Assembly (NCBI GenBank): GCA_933228675.1
Contig: OW121741.1
Location: 20,676,875 to 20,740,874, forward strand
Length of the DNA stretch: 64,000 bases
Direction of reading: 5' to 3'
DNA from: Stomorhina lunata
Taxonomy: Eukaryota; Arthropoda; Insecta; Diptera; Rhiniidae
Position numbers and translations under genes: made by a program
Shown here: piece by piece, positions 48,052 through 58,900 of the stretch
How positions within the stretch are numbered: position 1 is the first letter of the stretch
Layout: the number at the start of each line of letters is the position of its first letter
The notes under the pieces: model-generated
What the model saw: only the letters and a program-made list of their open reading frames with translations
Told to the model about the DNA's origin: nothing
Databases searched by the model: none

Positions 48052-48685
48052 TAATTTTCCCCCCTTTTTATCCCCTAATTTCAAAAAAGTTCCATATGCA
48101 TATTTGGTACTTTTTTGGTACCAATTGAATTCAGTACATTTTATTAAAACGCAGTTAACACAATGTTCCTATTCATATAACATTTTGAGAAATTTATTTA
48201 TCATTTTATCAATTTTTTAACCATTTTGGCCCGAAAATCAAAAAAGTACCAAATACGTGTTCAATATATTTTTCACATCTATTGACTGCAGTACAAAGTT
48301 CCCTTCTATATTGTTTGGTCTAAAAAATAAGAGTGGATTAAAAAAGTACCAAAAAATCTAGTCTCACCCTTTTTTAACCTTATCGGACATAGTTTCAAAA
48401 AAGTACCAAACACCTGTCCGCTTATTTTTATGGTTGCTCAAAACATAATTTTGATTTTACTCCTATACCTGTTACTTTAGGAGATGTAACGTTTTCGATT
48501 ATTTCCCCTTTTTCCCCGTTTTCATCCCCTTAGCGGTAAAACTTCCAAAAGTCACTTCATTTTCGATCTGTACGGCAAAAAAGGTACCTAGTCTAAATTT
48601 TCTATATATATATAGATAAATATATATATATATATAGATAAATATATACAAACAATTACTGCTCGTTTAAAGATATAAGATAAGA

Positions 48686-49820
48686 TTAGATGCTATGGCT
48701 ATGTTAATAATGTTGTCATCCATGTTTTTGTTTAAGTCATAGTTCCTTATGTTGTACCCCATAAAGGCCTGAAAGAAATAGTCACGATTTTTTTCATGAT
48801 ATTTACAAGAAATACCTTGATTGATTTGAAAATAAGGAAATGACTTTCTGTTTTATTTTAAATAAGTAGAAAATTTGATTAAATTCCTTGGTCAGAAGGC
48901 CAAAATTGACAGTTTTTTTCCTCTATCCCTTAGTTTTATTATTTTGTAAATTATCTTTTCTTTCCTTCTTATTGATTTTTTTGTCTATCTTAAATAATAA
49001 ATAAGTTTTTTTAGTGTAATTGACTTCCTGGACAAAACGTGATGAAACTCGGTTGAAAATGAACAAGATTGTAATTCAAATTTATTACCGTAAAATGGAA
49101 AATTGAAGTAATAGAGTGTCGTATGATAGTAAAAGTGTATTTAATTGGCTTTGTATTAGGGGTAGTCACAAGGAATTCTATCAACATATATCAACATAGT
49201 AGTAGTATTATTCTTTGATGTAAGAATCAATAGAAAAACAGTCAAATATATATTGTGGTATTAAACACATAACCATTTGTTCTTCAGTTTCCACAAAAAA
49301 GTTTTTGGAAGCTCTTCATATATGAAGTCTAATTTATCTACCACCTACTCAAAAAATGCTAAATAAATACACTTTTTCTATTGTACAATCAACAAAAATA
49401 ATAGTGTCACATAATTTTAGGCGTTATTCAAGTACTTAATAGTCGTAATTCACTGCGTATGATTAATGTGCAAAAAGGAATAATGTACGGAAATAACACT
49501 CATACGTCACATATGTCAACTCTAAGTAAATATAGAAAACATGTTAAAAAGGTTATATGCTGATATCCTAAAATAAAGCGAAGACAGAAAAACAATTTCC
49601 AAGAAAATCCAAGTTATTATTAATGAAATGTGGTATCTGTGGATGACCATGTAGCTAAGGACACCTACAAACAGGAAATTGCGTTGAGGCTTATGCAAAG
49701 AGTTGTGGCAATTTTGAACTAATTTTATACATTCGTCATTTCTTAAATTAGCAGTAGCCAGAAAAACATGACAAAATTAACAAATATTTATCAAATGACT
49801 CTAATGAAATTTAAAAATAA
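48686..49820. other. Intergenic stretch
   Basis: No gene seen. It contains one short copy, in reverse, of a dispersed motif described at 49452-49518. Confidence 0.45.
49452..49518 (-). repeat. Short dispersed motif flanking satellites, reverse copy
   Basis: Read on the minus strand it runs TGACATATGTGACGTATGAG, GTGTTATT, then GCACATTAATCATACGCA. Forward copies lie at 52563-52645 and 55591-55675, and part of it occurs in reverse at the window's right end (about 63975). Each copy is 300-600 bp from the edge of a CTATAG-core array. Confidence 0.75.
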
Positions 49821-51910
49821 AATTTTTCTATAGAAAAATTTTCGATATAAAAATTTTTCTATATTTTCAATTTAAAAATTTTTCTTTAGAAAAATTTTTA
49901 ATATAGAAATTTTTCTATAAACAATTTTTTATCACAAAAATCTTTCTGTAGAAAATTTTTCATTTAAAAAATTTTTCTATAAAAAATTTTTCATTAAAAA
50001 AATTTTTCTTAAGAAAATTTTTCATAAAAAATATTTTTCTACAGATTATTTTTTATTAGAAAAGTTTTTCTATAGACAATTTTTAATTTTAAAATTTTTC
50101 ATTATTTCAAGAAATTTTTTTATTATAAAATTTTTTCTGTGGAAAAATTTTCAATATAAAAATGTTTTTAAAGAAAAATGTTCAATATAAAAATTTTTCT
50201 ATAGAAAAATTCTCAAAATAAAAATTTTTCTAAAAAAGAATTTTCGATATAAATATTCTTCTAAAGAAAAATTGTTAATATAAAAATTTTTCTAAAAAAA
50301 TTTTCAATATAAAAATTTTTCTATAGAAAGATTTTCAATATAAAAATTTGTCTATGGAAAATTTTCAATAGAAAAATTTTCTATAGAAAAATTTTCAATA
50401 TAAAAATGTTTCTATAGAAAAATTTTGAATATAAAAATTTTTCTATAGAAAAATTTTCATTATAAAATTTTCCAATAGAAAAATTTTCAATATAAAAATT
50501 TTTATATAAAAATTTTTCTATAGAAAAATTTTCAATATAAAAATTTTTCTATAGAAAAATTTTCAATATAAAAATTTTTCTATAGAAAAATTTTCAATAT
50601 AAAAATTTTTCTATAGAAAAATTTTCAATATAAAAATTTTTCTATAGAAACATTTTCAATATAAAAATTTTTCTATAGAAAAATTTTCAATATAAAAATT
50701 TTTCTATAGAAAAATTTTCAATATAAAAATTTTTCTATAGAAAAATTTTCAATATAAAAATTTTTCTATAGAAAAATTTTCAATACAAAAAATTTTCTAT
50801 AGAAAAATTTTCAATATAAAAATTTTTCTATAGAAAAATTTTCAATATAAAAGTTTTTCTATAGAAAAATTTTCAATATACAAAGTTTTCTATAGCAAAA
50901 TTTTAAATATAAAAATTTTTCTATAGAAAAATTTTCAATATAAAAATTTTTCTATAGAAAAATTTTCAATATAAAAATTTTTCTATAGAAAAATTTTCAA
51001 TATAAAAATTTTTCTATAGAAAAATTTTCAATATAAAAATTTTTCTATAGAAAAATTTTCAATATAAAAATTTTTCTATAGAAAAATTTTCAATATAAAA
51101 ATTTTTCTATAGAAAAATTTTCATATACAAGTTTTTCTATAGAAAAATTTTCAATATACAAAGTTTTCTATAGAAAAATTTTTAATATAAAAATTTTTAT
51201 AATGAAAAATTTTTATAATAAAAATTTTCATTATAAAAATTTTTCTATAGAAAAATTTTCATTATAAAATTTTTTCTATAGAAAAATTTTCACAATAAAA
51301 ATTTTTCTATAGAAAAATTTTCATTATAAAAATTTTTCTATAGAAAAACTTTCATTATAAAAATTTTTCTATAGAAAAATTTTCATTATAAAAATTTTTC
51401 TATAGAAAAATTTTCTTTATAGAAAAATTTTCATTATAAAAAATTTTTCTATAGAAAAATTTTCATAATATAAATTTTTCTATAGAAAAATTTTAATTAA
51501 AAAATTTTTCTGTTGAAAATTTTTCTATAGAAAATTTTTTATTATAAAAATTTTTCTATAGAAAATTTTTCATTTTAAAAATTTTTCTATACAAAATTTT
51601 TGTTATAAAAATTTTTCTATAGAAAATCTTTTAATATAAAAATTTTTCTATGGAAAATTTTTCATTATAAAAACTTTTCTTGAGAAAATTTTTTATTATA
51701 AAAATTATTCTGTGGAAAATTTTTAATTATAAAAATTTTTCCATAGAAAATTTTTCATTATAAAAATATAGAAAATTTATCAAAAATTTAACATATAGAA
51801 AATTTTTTATTTTAGGAATTTTCTATTATAAAAATTTTTCTATAGACAATTTTTTATTTTAAAAATTTTTCTATAGAAAATCTTTAATTATAAAAACGTT
51901 TCTTTACAAA
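49821..51910. repeat. 31-bp satellite C with CTATAG core, about 67 copies
   Basis: The central units (50470-51120) are AAAAATTTTTCTATAGAAAA joined to ATTTTCAATAT, exactly 31 bp. The outer parts are diverged: left of 50.4 kb by substitutions and indels, right of 51.18 kb by TCATTATAAAA in place of TCAATATAAAA. The homogeneous core with decayed edges fits unequal exchange acting mainly in the centre. Confidence 0.95.
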
Positions 51911-52090
51911 ATTTTTCAAAAACAAGTAATTGGAGTATAGACAATCAATTAAACGTAGTGATGTTCGATTTAACTCAATAACGTTAAATAGATGTCTATC
52001 ACTGCAATTTGACAACTCAACTGTGGTCGAGGGCGCTACGTGCTGATGACGTCCTGTGGCGGGAAAGAAATTGCAATCCATGAGCGGTAT
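51911..52090. other. GC-richer island at the array edge
   Basis: A balanced-composition segment with GAGGGCGCTACGTGCTGATG and CGTCCTGTGGCGGG stands out from the surrounding AT-rich repeats. It may be a small element or unique DNA. No inverted ends or coding motif were found; the 65-codon minus frame does not look like a protein I know. Confidence 0.4.
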
Positions 52091-52562
52091 TCAAAAATAT
52101 TTTCTTCAGTTCTTCTCCACATTTACTTTTAAATTTTCAAAAATTATAATATAAAAATTTAAATGATGAAGCCTGAATTTAAAAATGTTCAATACTAAGA
52201 TAATAAACAAAGTTTGCTTTAAGATTATATTTCTCTAGAAAAATTTTTATTATAAAAATATTGGTCTGAAAAAATTTTCAATTTATAAATTTTTCTCCAG
52301 AAAAATATTCAATATTAAAATTTTTCGTTTTCAATATTATTTCAATATTAAAATTTTTTCGTTCAATAAATTGTAATAAATCAATAACTGAAACCTTTGA
52401 TTTATGCCAGCAAGTAAAAATAACATCATCAATAACCATCTTAAACATCATCAGGCTATAAGATCAGAAAACGAAAATATGCGTTTGTTAAAGAATGTTA
52501 TGATTTGTTTCATAAATTTCCTTCAGCTTTTACAAACGACAAAAATTCTATTTTCACTCAGT

Positions 52563-53350
52563 TGACATATGGGGCGTATGATTGTTAACATTTACCTTAT
52601 GATTTGTGCACATTAATCATACGCACAGTAAAATGTTCAGGAAATGAAATCAAGGAAACGCCTTCATTAGCAAAGTTCTATTAAATTTAGGAAGAACAAA
52701 ATAATTTTAGAATGTTTCTTTTGGGGAAAATATGGTATAGCTAATTTCCATGAAATTAGCTGGAATTAACATGACAAAAATAAGGAGGTGGAATTATTTC
52801 AACCAACTGAAATTAATCTATCAATTATAATTTCACTTTTTCTACTTACAATATAATATCAAAAACTAATTAACAATTTTTAATCACTTTTAGCTAAAGT
52901 TCTAAATATACTTTTAATTAAAAAATTATCATATTAACATACCCAAAGAACCTTTAAACAAAAATGTTACCAGTCACTTTCAGCTTAAATAAATTTAAAA
53001 TTATTCCTTAAATAAAGCCAAAATTTGGCTTCAAAACCACTTTATCTATTAATAAAATTTTCAAAAATAACTTTTGTTTTTGAAGACGATTTGGAAGCAC
53101 TTATTGCAATTGTTATGCAAATTATCGGGTATTTATCTATTTAAGACAAACACTCAATATTTCTATTAAATTCAATCGGTTTATAGGAGCCTTTAGAATT
53201 CCCCTTTTCTGCTAAATATGTGTGAAATGCCTTGAGGCTTTTTTGTGTAATTTATTCAAAATTTTGTTTCTTTTAGGCTTTAGATATTTGAAATTTGATT
53301 TGTTAACTTTTGAACTGTTAAACAAAGATACATGTCAGTAGCAAAGTATA
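52563..53350 (+). repeat. Dispersed module, copy 1
   Basis: It begins with the TGACATATGGGGCGTATGAT motif and includes CATTAATCATACGCACAGTA, TAGCTAAAGTTCTAAATATA, GCAATTGTTATGCAAATTAT, ACAAACACTCAATATTTCT and TGATTTGTTAACTTTTGAA in order. The same order is found in reverse at 63260-64000. The second half is also recognisable at 61510-61745 in direct orientation. Confidence 0.65.
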
Positions 53351-53985
53351 AAGAGTGTTCCGAATGAAATTTGTAGTTTATTAAGTTAAATTAAATTCTA
53401 ACCGTGCAATATAAAAACTATTCAAAATACGAAAATTTATTGGCATATTTTAAAAATTCATTTAATATTAAAATTTTGATCCCCTGATACACCAAAATAA
53501 GCTCGGGAAATGACCAAGTGTAGGTAAAAGGCCTTATTGAGTTCATGACAAATCTTGCAAAAAAATTACTTAAATACTTTCAAGTTTAGGAGTTATATGC
53601 AAAAACCCGATTTAAATGAGGTTCGTCAACTTATCTCCCCGTAGTTTAGCCAGTTTATATCCAATTTCATTCGTTTTAACAACAAATAAAAGCAAATACA
53701 TTAGGCTTTAGAATGGTATGTCTTTTTCGATACATTTGTAAAACAAAAGTGTCCTTTTTGTTAAGAATTTCTTAAAAAAAATACAAAATTTTTTCACTTT
53801 TTTGACTCTAGTAGCTTTTTATTGCTTACCCTTATATGAAAGCTCATAAAAGTTTATTTAAATATAACAAGATAATTCAGTTCCTAATTAAACTTGATCT
53901 CAATTTTATGAATTAGAGGAAAAATCGAAAAGTTTTTAAGCTTTACATGAATCGACTAGGACATGTACTTCATACTATAATGCTA
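53351..53985. other. AT-rich stretch inside the module region
   Basis: No gene, array or element is recognised. Its position between two repeated segments suggests that it belongs to the same larger module, but I could not match it to 61745-62255 with confidence. Confidence 0.35.
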
Positions 53986-54290
53986 CTATGCATGTACAAA
54001 TTTTTACCAGAAATTCGTTATAAAAAGTATTTTCTTTGCAATTATTGTTGGACACAATAATAATAATTCGTATTTATTCAGTCCCTCAAATTATACATAA
54101 TGTGAGGTTTTCGCTCTGTCTAGAATAAGGGATAATCCTCCTGATGCGATGGTCTAACCAACCATCGAAACGCGTTGAGGAAAGGTTTCCCCACCAACAG
54201 TTTTTGGTTTTATCAAAAAACTATTTATTACAATAATAAATAATTGTAATAAATTGGGATTCTTAGTGCAATACACCACAGTAAAACTTT
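53986..54290 (+). repeat. Dispersed module, second segment, copy 1
   Basis: GAGGTTTTCGCTCTGTCTAG, AACCAACCATCGAAACGCGT, AGTTTTTGGTTTTATCAA and TTACAATAATAAATAATTG match 62310-62465 in the same order and orientation, about 8.2 kb away. A CGATGGT...ACCATCG stem with a seven-base loop lies at about 54149-54169. Confidence 0.75.
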
Positions 54291-54844
54291 TTAATTAAAT
54301 GTTTGATGTCCCAAATTTTGACAAACCTTTTTCAAAAAATTTTAACTTTGAAAAAAGTTGAACAACTTTTGCAACTGTAGACCGAAGTCAATAAATAATA
54401 TCTCATTTTTGTCTCTATAGAACTAGTTTTAAATAACTTTATAAAACAAAGAAGGTTTTTCTAGAACAAAATTTAAATAATTGCTTTTGAATTTCAAGAT
54501 TACGAAAAATTAAAAATATATCGAAATTTTTGATAAAAACTTACCTATTTTCTTAATATATAAATATATGCCTAAGGCATACATTCTGTAAAACTTGGAT
54601 ACTTTAACTTTTTAAAACTATTTAAAATTTTAAAATTGTCCTGCAAATGTGAGAGTTTAAGGTACTGTACCCGAAACAGATTTTTGCGAATTTCTTAAAT
54701 TCGAAATCATTGAAAATGGATTTTGTATGTCCCACCAAGACATGTAACCCCCACTAAGTTTAAACAAAAGTTGCTCATAGGTGGCACCGTGTTATTCAAT
54801 ATTTAAAAAATTATCGGCTTTTTTGATGGAGGTGGCCCGCCTAT

Positions 54845-54957
54845 GCCTTAACTCGACACATTTCCAATATTCTTTAAATCCTTTTTTACCAGAGCCCAGT
54901 ACCTTTCCATAGGATGCAGTTCTAGACAGTTAGGTGGGTTTGAGTCTCGTGGTTTAA
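54845..54957 (-). pseudogene. Fragment of a Tc1/mariner-superfamily transposase
   Basis: Minus-strand translation gives DSNPPNCLELHPMERYW followed by ALVKKDLKN. This is the well-known block around the last catalytic acidic residue of many Tc1/mariner-related DDE transposases (P.LNPIE..W type), with E in PMERYW as the catalytic candidate. The frame ends in a stop shortly after, and no upstream catalytic Asp is recoverable by eye. It is a dead fragment, too short for the track's length cutoff. Confidence 0.7.
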
Positions 54958-54964
54958 AAGTATA

Positions 54965-55590
54965 CTAAAAGCTTTGCTTAAGTCATAAAAATGGTTTATA
55001 ATTCCAAAAGTAGCTTAATTTGTTTTTAAATATATTCCACTTTTCATATCATCCTAATATTTTAATGCGAAATCTAATTCAAGTCTGTCATGAAACATTA
55101 ACATTTATTTATACAGAGTCATCTATTTTTATTACCAAACATCCTTAAAATGTATTAGAATTACAAATTAACTAATAAAAATTGATTAGAGACTTCTAAC
55201 CTCTAAGGAAATTTTCAGTTGTTTAAACAAGAAGCCGCTCTAGGAACCTCATAAAAATGCCAAGACAATTTATGTGTATCCAAAATTAATTCACAATATT
55301 TTTGAAATTTCACCTTGAAAACAAAGACTTCTTGGGAAATAAAATTTTGCTCAAAAAAAAAATACACACAAAATTTATATTTTCTGTTGTCTATTTTTTT
55401 TTATAATAACCAGATGTCGCCGCTATTGATTAGCATTTAGAAAAAAAAATAAAGTTCTTCATTTAGAATTTTACAAAACGACAGGAATAGAATTCAAATT
55501 ACCAAAAAAAATGTGTGGTTGCTAAGGATTTTAATAAATTTCTTTTTCTTATTAGGTCGATAAACTTTAAGAATTCTATTTTATCTGGCC
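54965..55590. other. AT-rich intergenic stretch
   Basis: Nothing recognisable apart from decayed sequence upstream of the transposase fragment. Confidence 0.4.
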
Positions 55591-55675
55591 TGACATATGT
55601 GACGTATGAGTGTTATTATTTACATTATAATTTATTCACATTAATCATACGCACAGTAAAATTTTCAGGTAAAAT
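55591..55675 (+). repeat. Dispersed motif, forward copy next to the 21-bp satellite
   Basis: TGACATATGTGACGTATGAG, then CACATTAATCATACGCACAG and TAAAATTTTCAGG, parallel to 52563-52645. The preceding bases (GAATTCTATTTTATCTGG here, AATTCTATTTTCACTCAG there) also match, so the repeat extends leftward. Confidence 0.75.
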
Positions 55676-55997
55676 TTAGAAACAACCAAAAATAAACAAA
55701 CGAGTTCTAATGACTTTGGGGATGGAAAGGGTTTCAGGAATTAAACTTTTTTTGTTAAGGTAAATTTAAATAAAGGAAATTATTAGTTAAAATAAGAAGT
55801 TTATAAAAAAGGAAAAGAAAAAAATGTGTTAGAATTATTGGAATAAACTGAAAGCAATCTATCATTTCATACATTGTAGTTTAAAACAAATCAATGACAT
55901 ACAAAAAAATACTAAAATAATAGACAAATGATTACACAGACCGACAAAATTAAAACTTTTTTGGTGCCTTAGAAAAATAAAAAAAAATAGAAAAACT
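55676..55997. other. Short intergenic stretch before the 21-bp satellite
   Basis: AT-rich, no gene or element seen. Confidence 0.4.
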
Positions 55998-58900
55998 TAA
56001 CTTTTTCTATAGAAAAATTAAGTTTTTGTATAGAAAAATTAAGTTTTTCTATAGAAAAATTAAGTTTTTCTATAGAAAAATTAAGTTTTTCTATAGAAAA
56101 ATTAAGTTTTTCTATAGAAAAATTAAGTTTTTCTATAGAAAAATTAAGTTTTTCTATAGAAAAATTAAGTTTTTCTATAGAAAAATTAAGTTTTTCTATA
56201 GAAAAATTAAGTTTTTCTATAGAAAAATTAAGTTTTTCTATAGAAAAATTAAGTTTTTCTATAGAAAAATTAAGTTTTTCTATAGAAAAATTAAGGTTTT
56301 CTATAGAAAAATTAAGTTTTTCTATAGAAAAATTAAGGTTTTCTATAGAAAAATTAAGGTTTTCTGTAGAAAAATTAAGTTTTTCTATAGAAAAATTAAG
56401 TTTTTCTATAGAAAAATTAAGTTTTTCTATAGAAAAATTAAGTTTTTCTATAGAAAAATTAAGTTTTTCTATAGAAAAATTAAGTTTTTCTATAGAAAAA
56501 TTAAGTTTTTCTATAGAAAAATTAAGTTTTTCTATAGAAAAATTAAGTTTTTCTATAGAAAAATTAAGTTTTTCTATAGAAAAATTAAGTTTTTCTATAG
56601 AAAAATTAAGTTTTTCTATAGAAAAATTAAGTTTTTCTATAGAAAAATTAAGTTTTTCTATAGAAAAATTAAGTTTTTCTATAGAAAAATTAAGTTTTTC
56701 TATAGAAAAATTAAGTTTTTCTATAGAAAAATTAAGTTTTTCTATAGAAAAATTAAGTTTTTCTATAGAAAAATTAAGTTTTTCTATAGAAAAATTAAGT
56801 TTTTCTATAGAAAAATTAAGTTTTTCTATAGAAAAATTAAGTTTTTCTATAGAAAAATTAAGTTTTTCTATAGAAAAATTAAGTTTTTCTATAGAAAAAT
56901 TAAGTTTTTCTATAGAAAAATTAAGTTTTTCTATAGAAAAATTAAGTTTTTCTATAGAAAAATTAAGTTTTTCTATAGAAAAATTAAGTTTTTCTATAGA
57001 AAAATTAAGTTTTTCTATAGAAAAATTAAGTTTTTCTATAGAAAAATTAAGTTTTTCTATAGAAAAATTAAGTTTTTCTATAAAAAAATTAAGTTTTTCT
57101 ATAGAAAAATTAAGTTTTTCTATAGAAAAATTAAGTTTTTCTATAGAAAAATTAAGTTTTTCTATAGAAAAATTAAGTTTTTCTATAGAAAAATTAAGTT
57201 TTTCTATAGAAAAATTAAGTTTTTCTATAGAAAAATTAAGTTTTTCTATAGAAAAATTAAGTTTTTCTATAGAAAAATTAAGTTTTTCTATAGAAAAATT
57301 AAGTTTTTCTATAGAAAAATTAAGTTTTTCTATAGAAAAATTAAGTTTTTCTATAGAAAAATTAAGTTTTTCTATAGAAAAATTAAGGTTTTCTATAGAA
57401 AAATTAAGTTTTTCTATAGAAAAATTAAGGTTTTCTATAGAAAAATTAAGGTTTTCTGTAGAAAAATTAAGTTTTTCTATAGAAAAATTAAGTTTTTCTA
57501 TAGAAAAATTAAGTTTTTCTATAGAAAAATTAAGTTTTTCTATAGAAAAATTAAGTTTTTCTATAGAAAAATTAAGTTTTTCTATAGAAAAATTAAGTTT
57601 TTCTATAGAAAAATTAAGTTTTTCTATAGAAAAATTAAGTTTTTCTATAGAAAAATTAAGTTTTTCTATAGAAAAATTAAGTTTTTCTATAGAAAAATTA
57701 AGTTTTTCTATAGAAAAATTAAGTTTTTCTATAGAAAAATTAAGTTTTTCTATAGAAAAATTAAGTTTTTCTATAGAAAAATTAAGTTTTTCTATAGAAA
57801 AATTAAGTTTTTCTATAGAAAAATTAAGTTTTTCTATAGAAAAATTAAGTTTTTCTATAGAAAAATTAAGTTTTTCTATAGAAAAATTAAGTTTTTCTAT
57901 AGAAAAATTAAGTTTTTCTATAGAAAAATTAAGTTTTTCTATAGAAAAATTAAGTTTTTCTATAGAAAAATTAAGTTTTTCTATAGAAAAATTAAGTTTT
58001 TCTATAGAAAAATTAAGTTTTTCTATAGAAAAATTAAGTTTTTCTATAAAAAAATTAAGTTTTTCTATAGAAAAATTAAGTTTTTCTATAGAAAAATTAA
58101 GTTTTTCTATAGAAAAATTAAGTTTTTCTATAGAAAAATTAAGTTTTTCTATAGAAAAATTAAGTTTTTCTATAGAAAAATTAAGTTTTTCTATAGAAAA
58201 ATTAAGTTTTTCTATAGAAAAATTAAGTTTTTCTATAGAAAAATTAAGTTTTTCTATAGAAAAATTAAGTTTTTCTATAGAAAAATTAAGTTTTTCTATA
58301 GAAAAATTAAGTTTTTCTATAGAAAAATTAAGTTTTTCTATAGAAAAATTAAGTTTTTCTATAGAAAAATTAAGTTTTTCTATAGAAAAATTAAGTTTTT
58401 CTATAGAAAAATTAAGTTTTTCTATAGAAAAATTAAGTTTTTCTATAGAAAAATTAAGTTTTTCTATAGAAAAATTAAGTTTTTCTATAGAAAAATTAAG
58501 TTTTTCTATAGAAAAATTAAGTTTTTCTATAGAAAAATTAAGTTTTTCTATAGAAAAATTAAGTTTTTCTATAGAAAAATTAAGTTTTTCTATAGAAAAA
58601 TTAAGTTTTTCTATAGAAAAATTAAGTTTTTCTATAGAAAAATTAAGTTTTTCTATAGCAAAATTAAGTTTTTCTATAGCAAAATTAAGTTTTTCTATAG
58701 CAAAATTAAGTTTTTCTATAGCAAAATTAAGTTTTTCTATAGCAAAATTAAGTTTTTCTATAGAAAAATTAAGTTTTTCTATAGAAAAATTAAGTTTTTC
58801 TATAGAAAAATTAAGTTTTTCTATAGAAAAATTAAGTTTTTCTATAGAAAAATTAAGTTTTTCTATAGAAAAGTTAAGTTTTTCTATAGAAAAATTAAGT

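Larger units (their letters stand above)
43047..48685 (-). mobile_element. Helitron-like element, copy B, split by a TIR transposon
   Basis: The same ends as copy A: GTACCTGG with GAGCCTTGCTCG on the plus-strand left, and CTCGTTTAAAGATATAAG with ATAAGA on the right. On the minus strand the flanks are again A before the TC start and T after the GGTAC end. The repeats with GCGCCACCTATCGGAAAT lie at 43.24-43.68 kb. The right third (48055-48685) matches 36.53-37.24 kb. The rest is an inserted 4.3-kb transposon at 43748-48051, giving a net element of about 1.3 kb. Confidence 0.6.
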
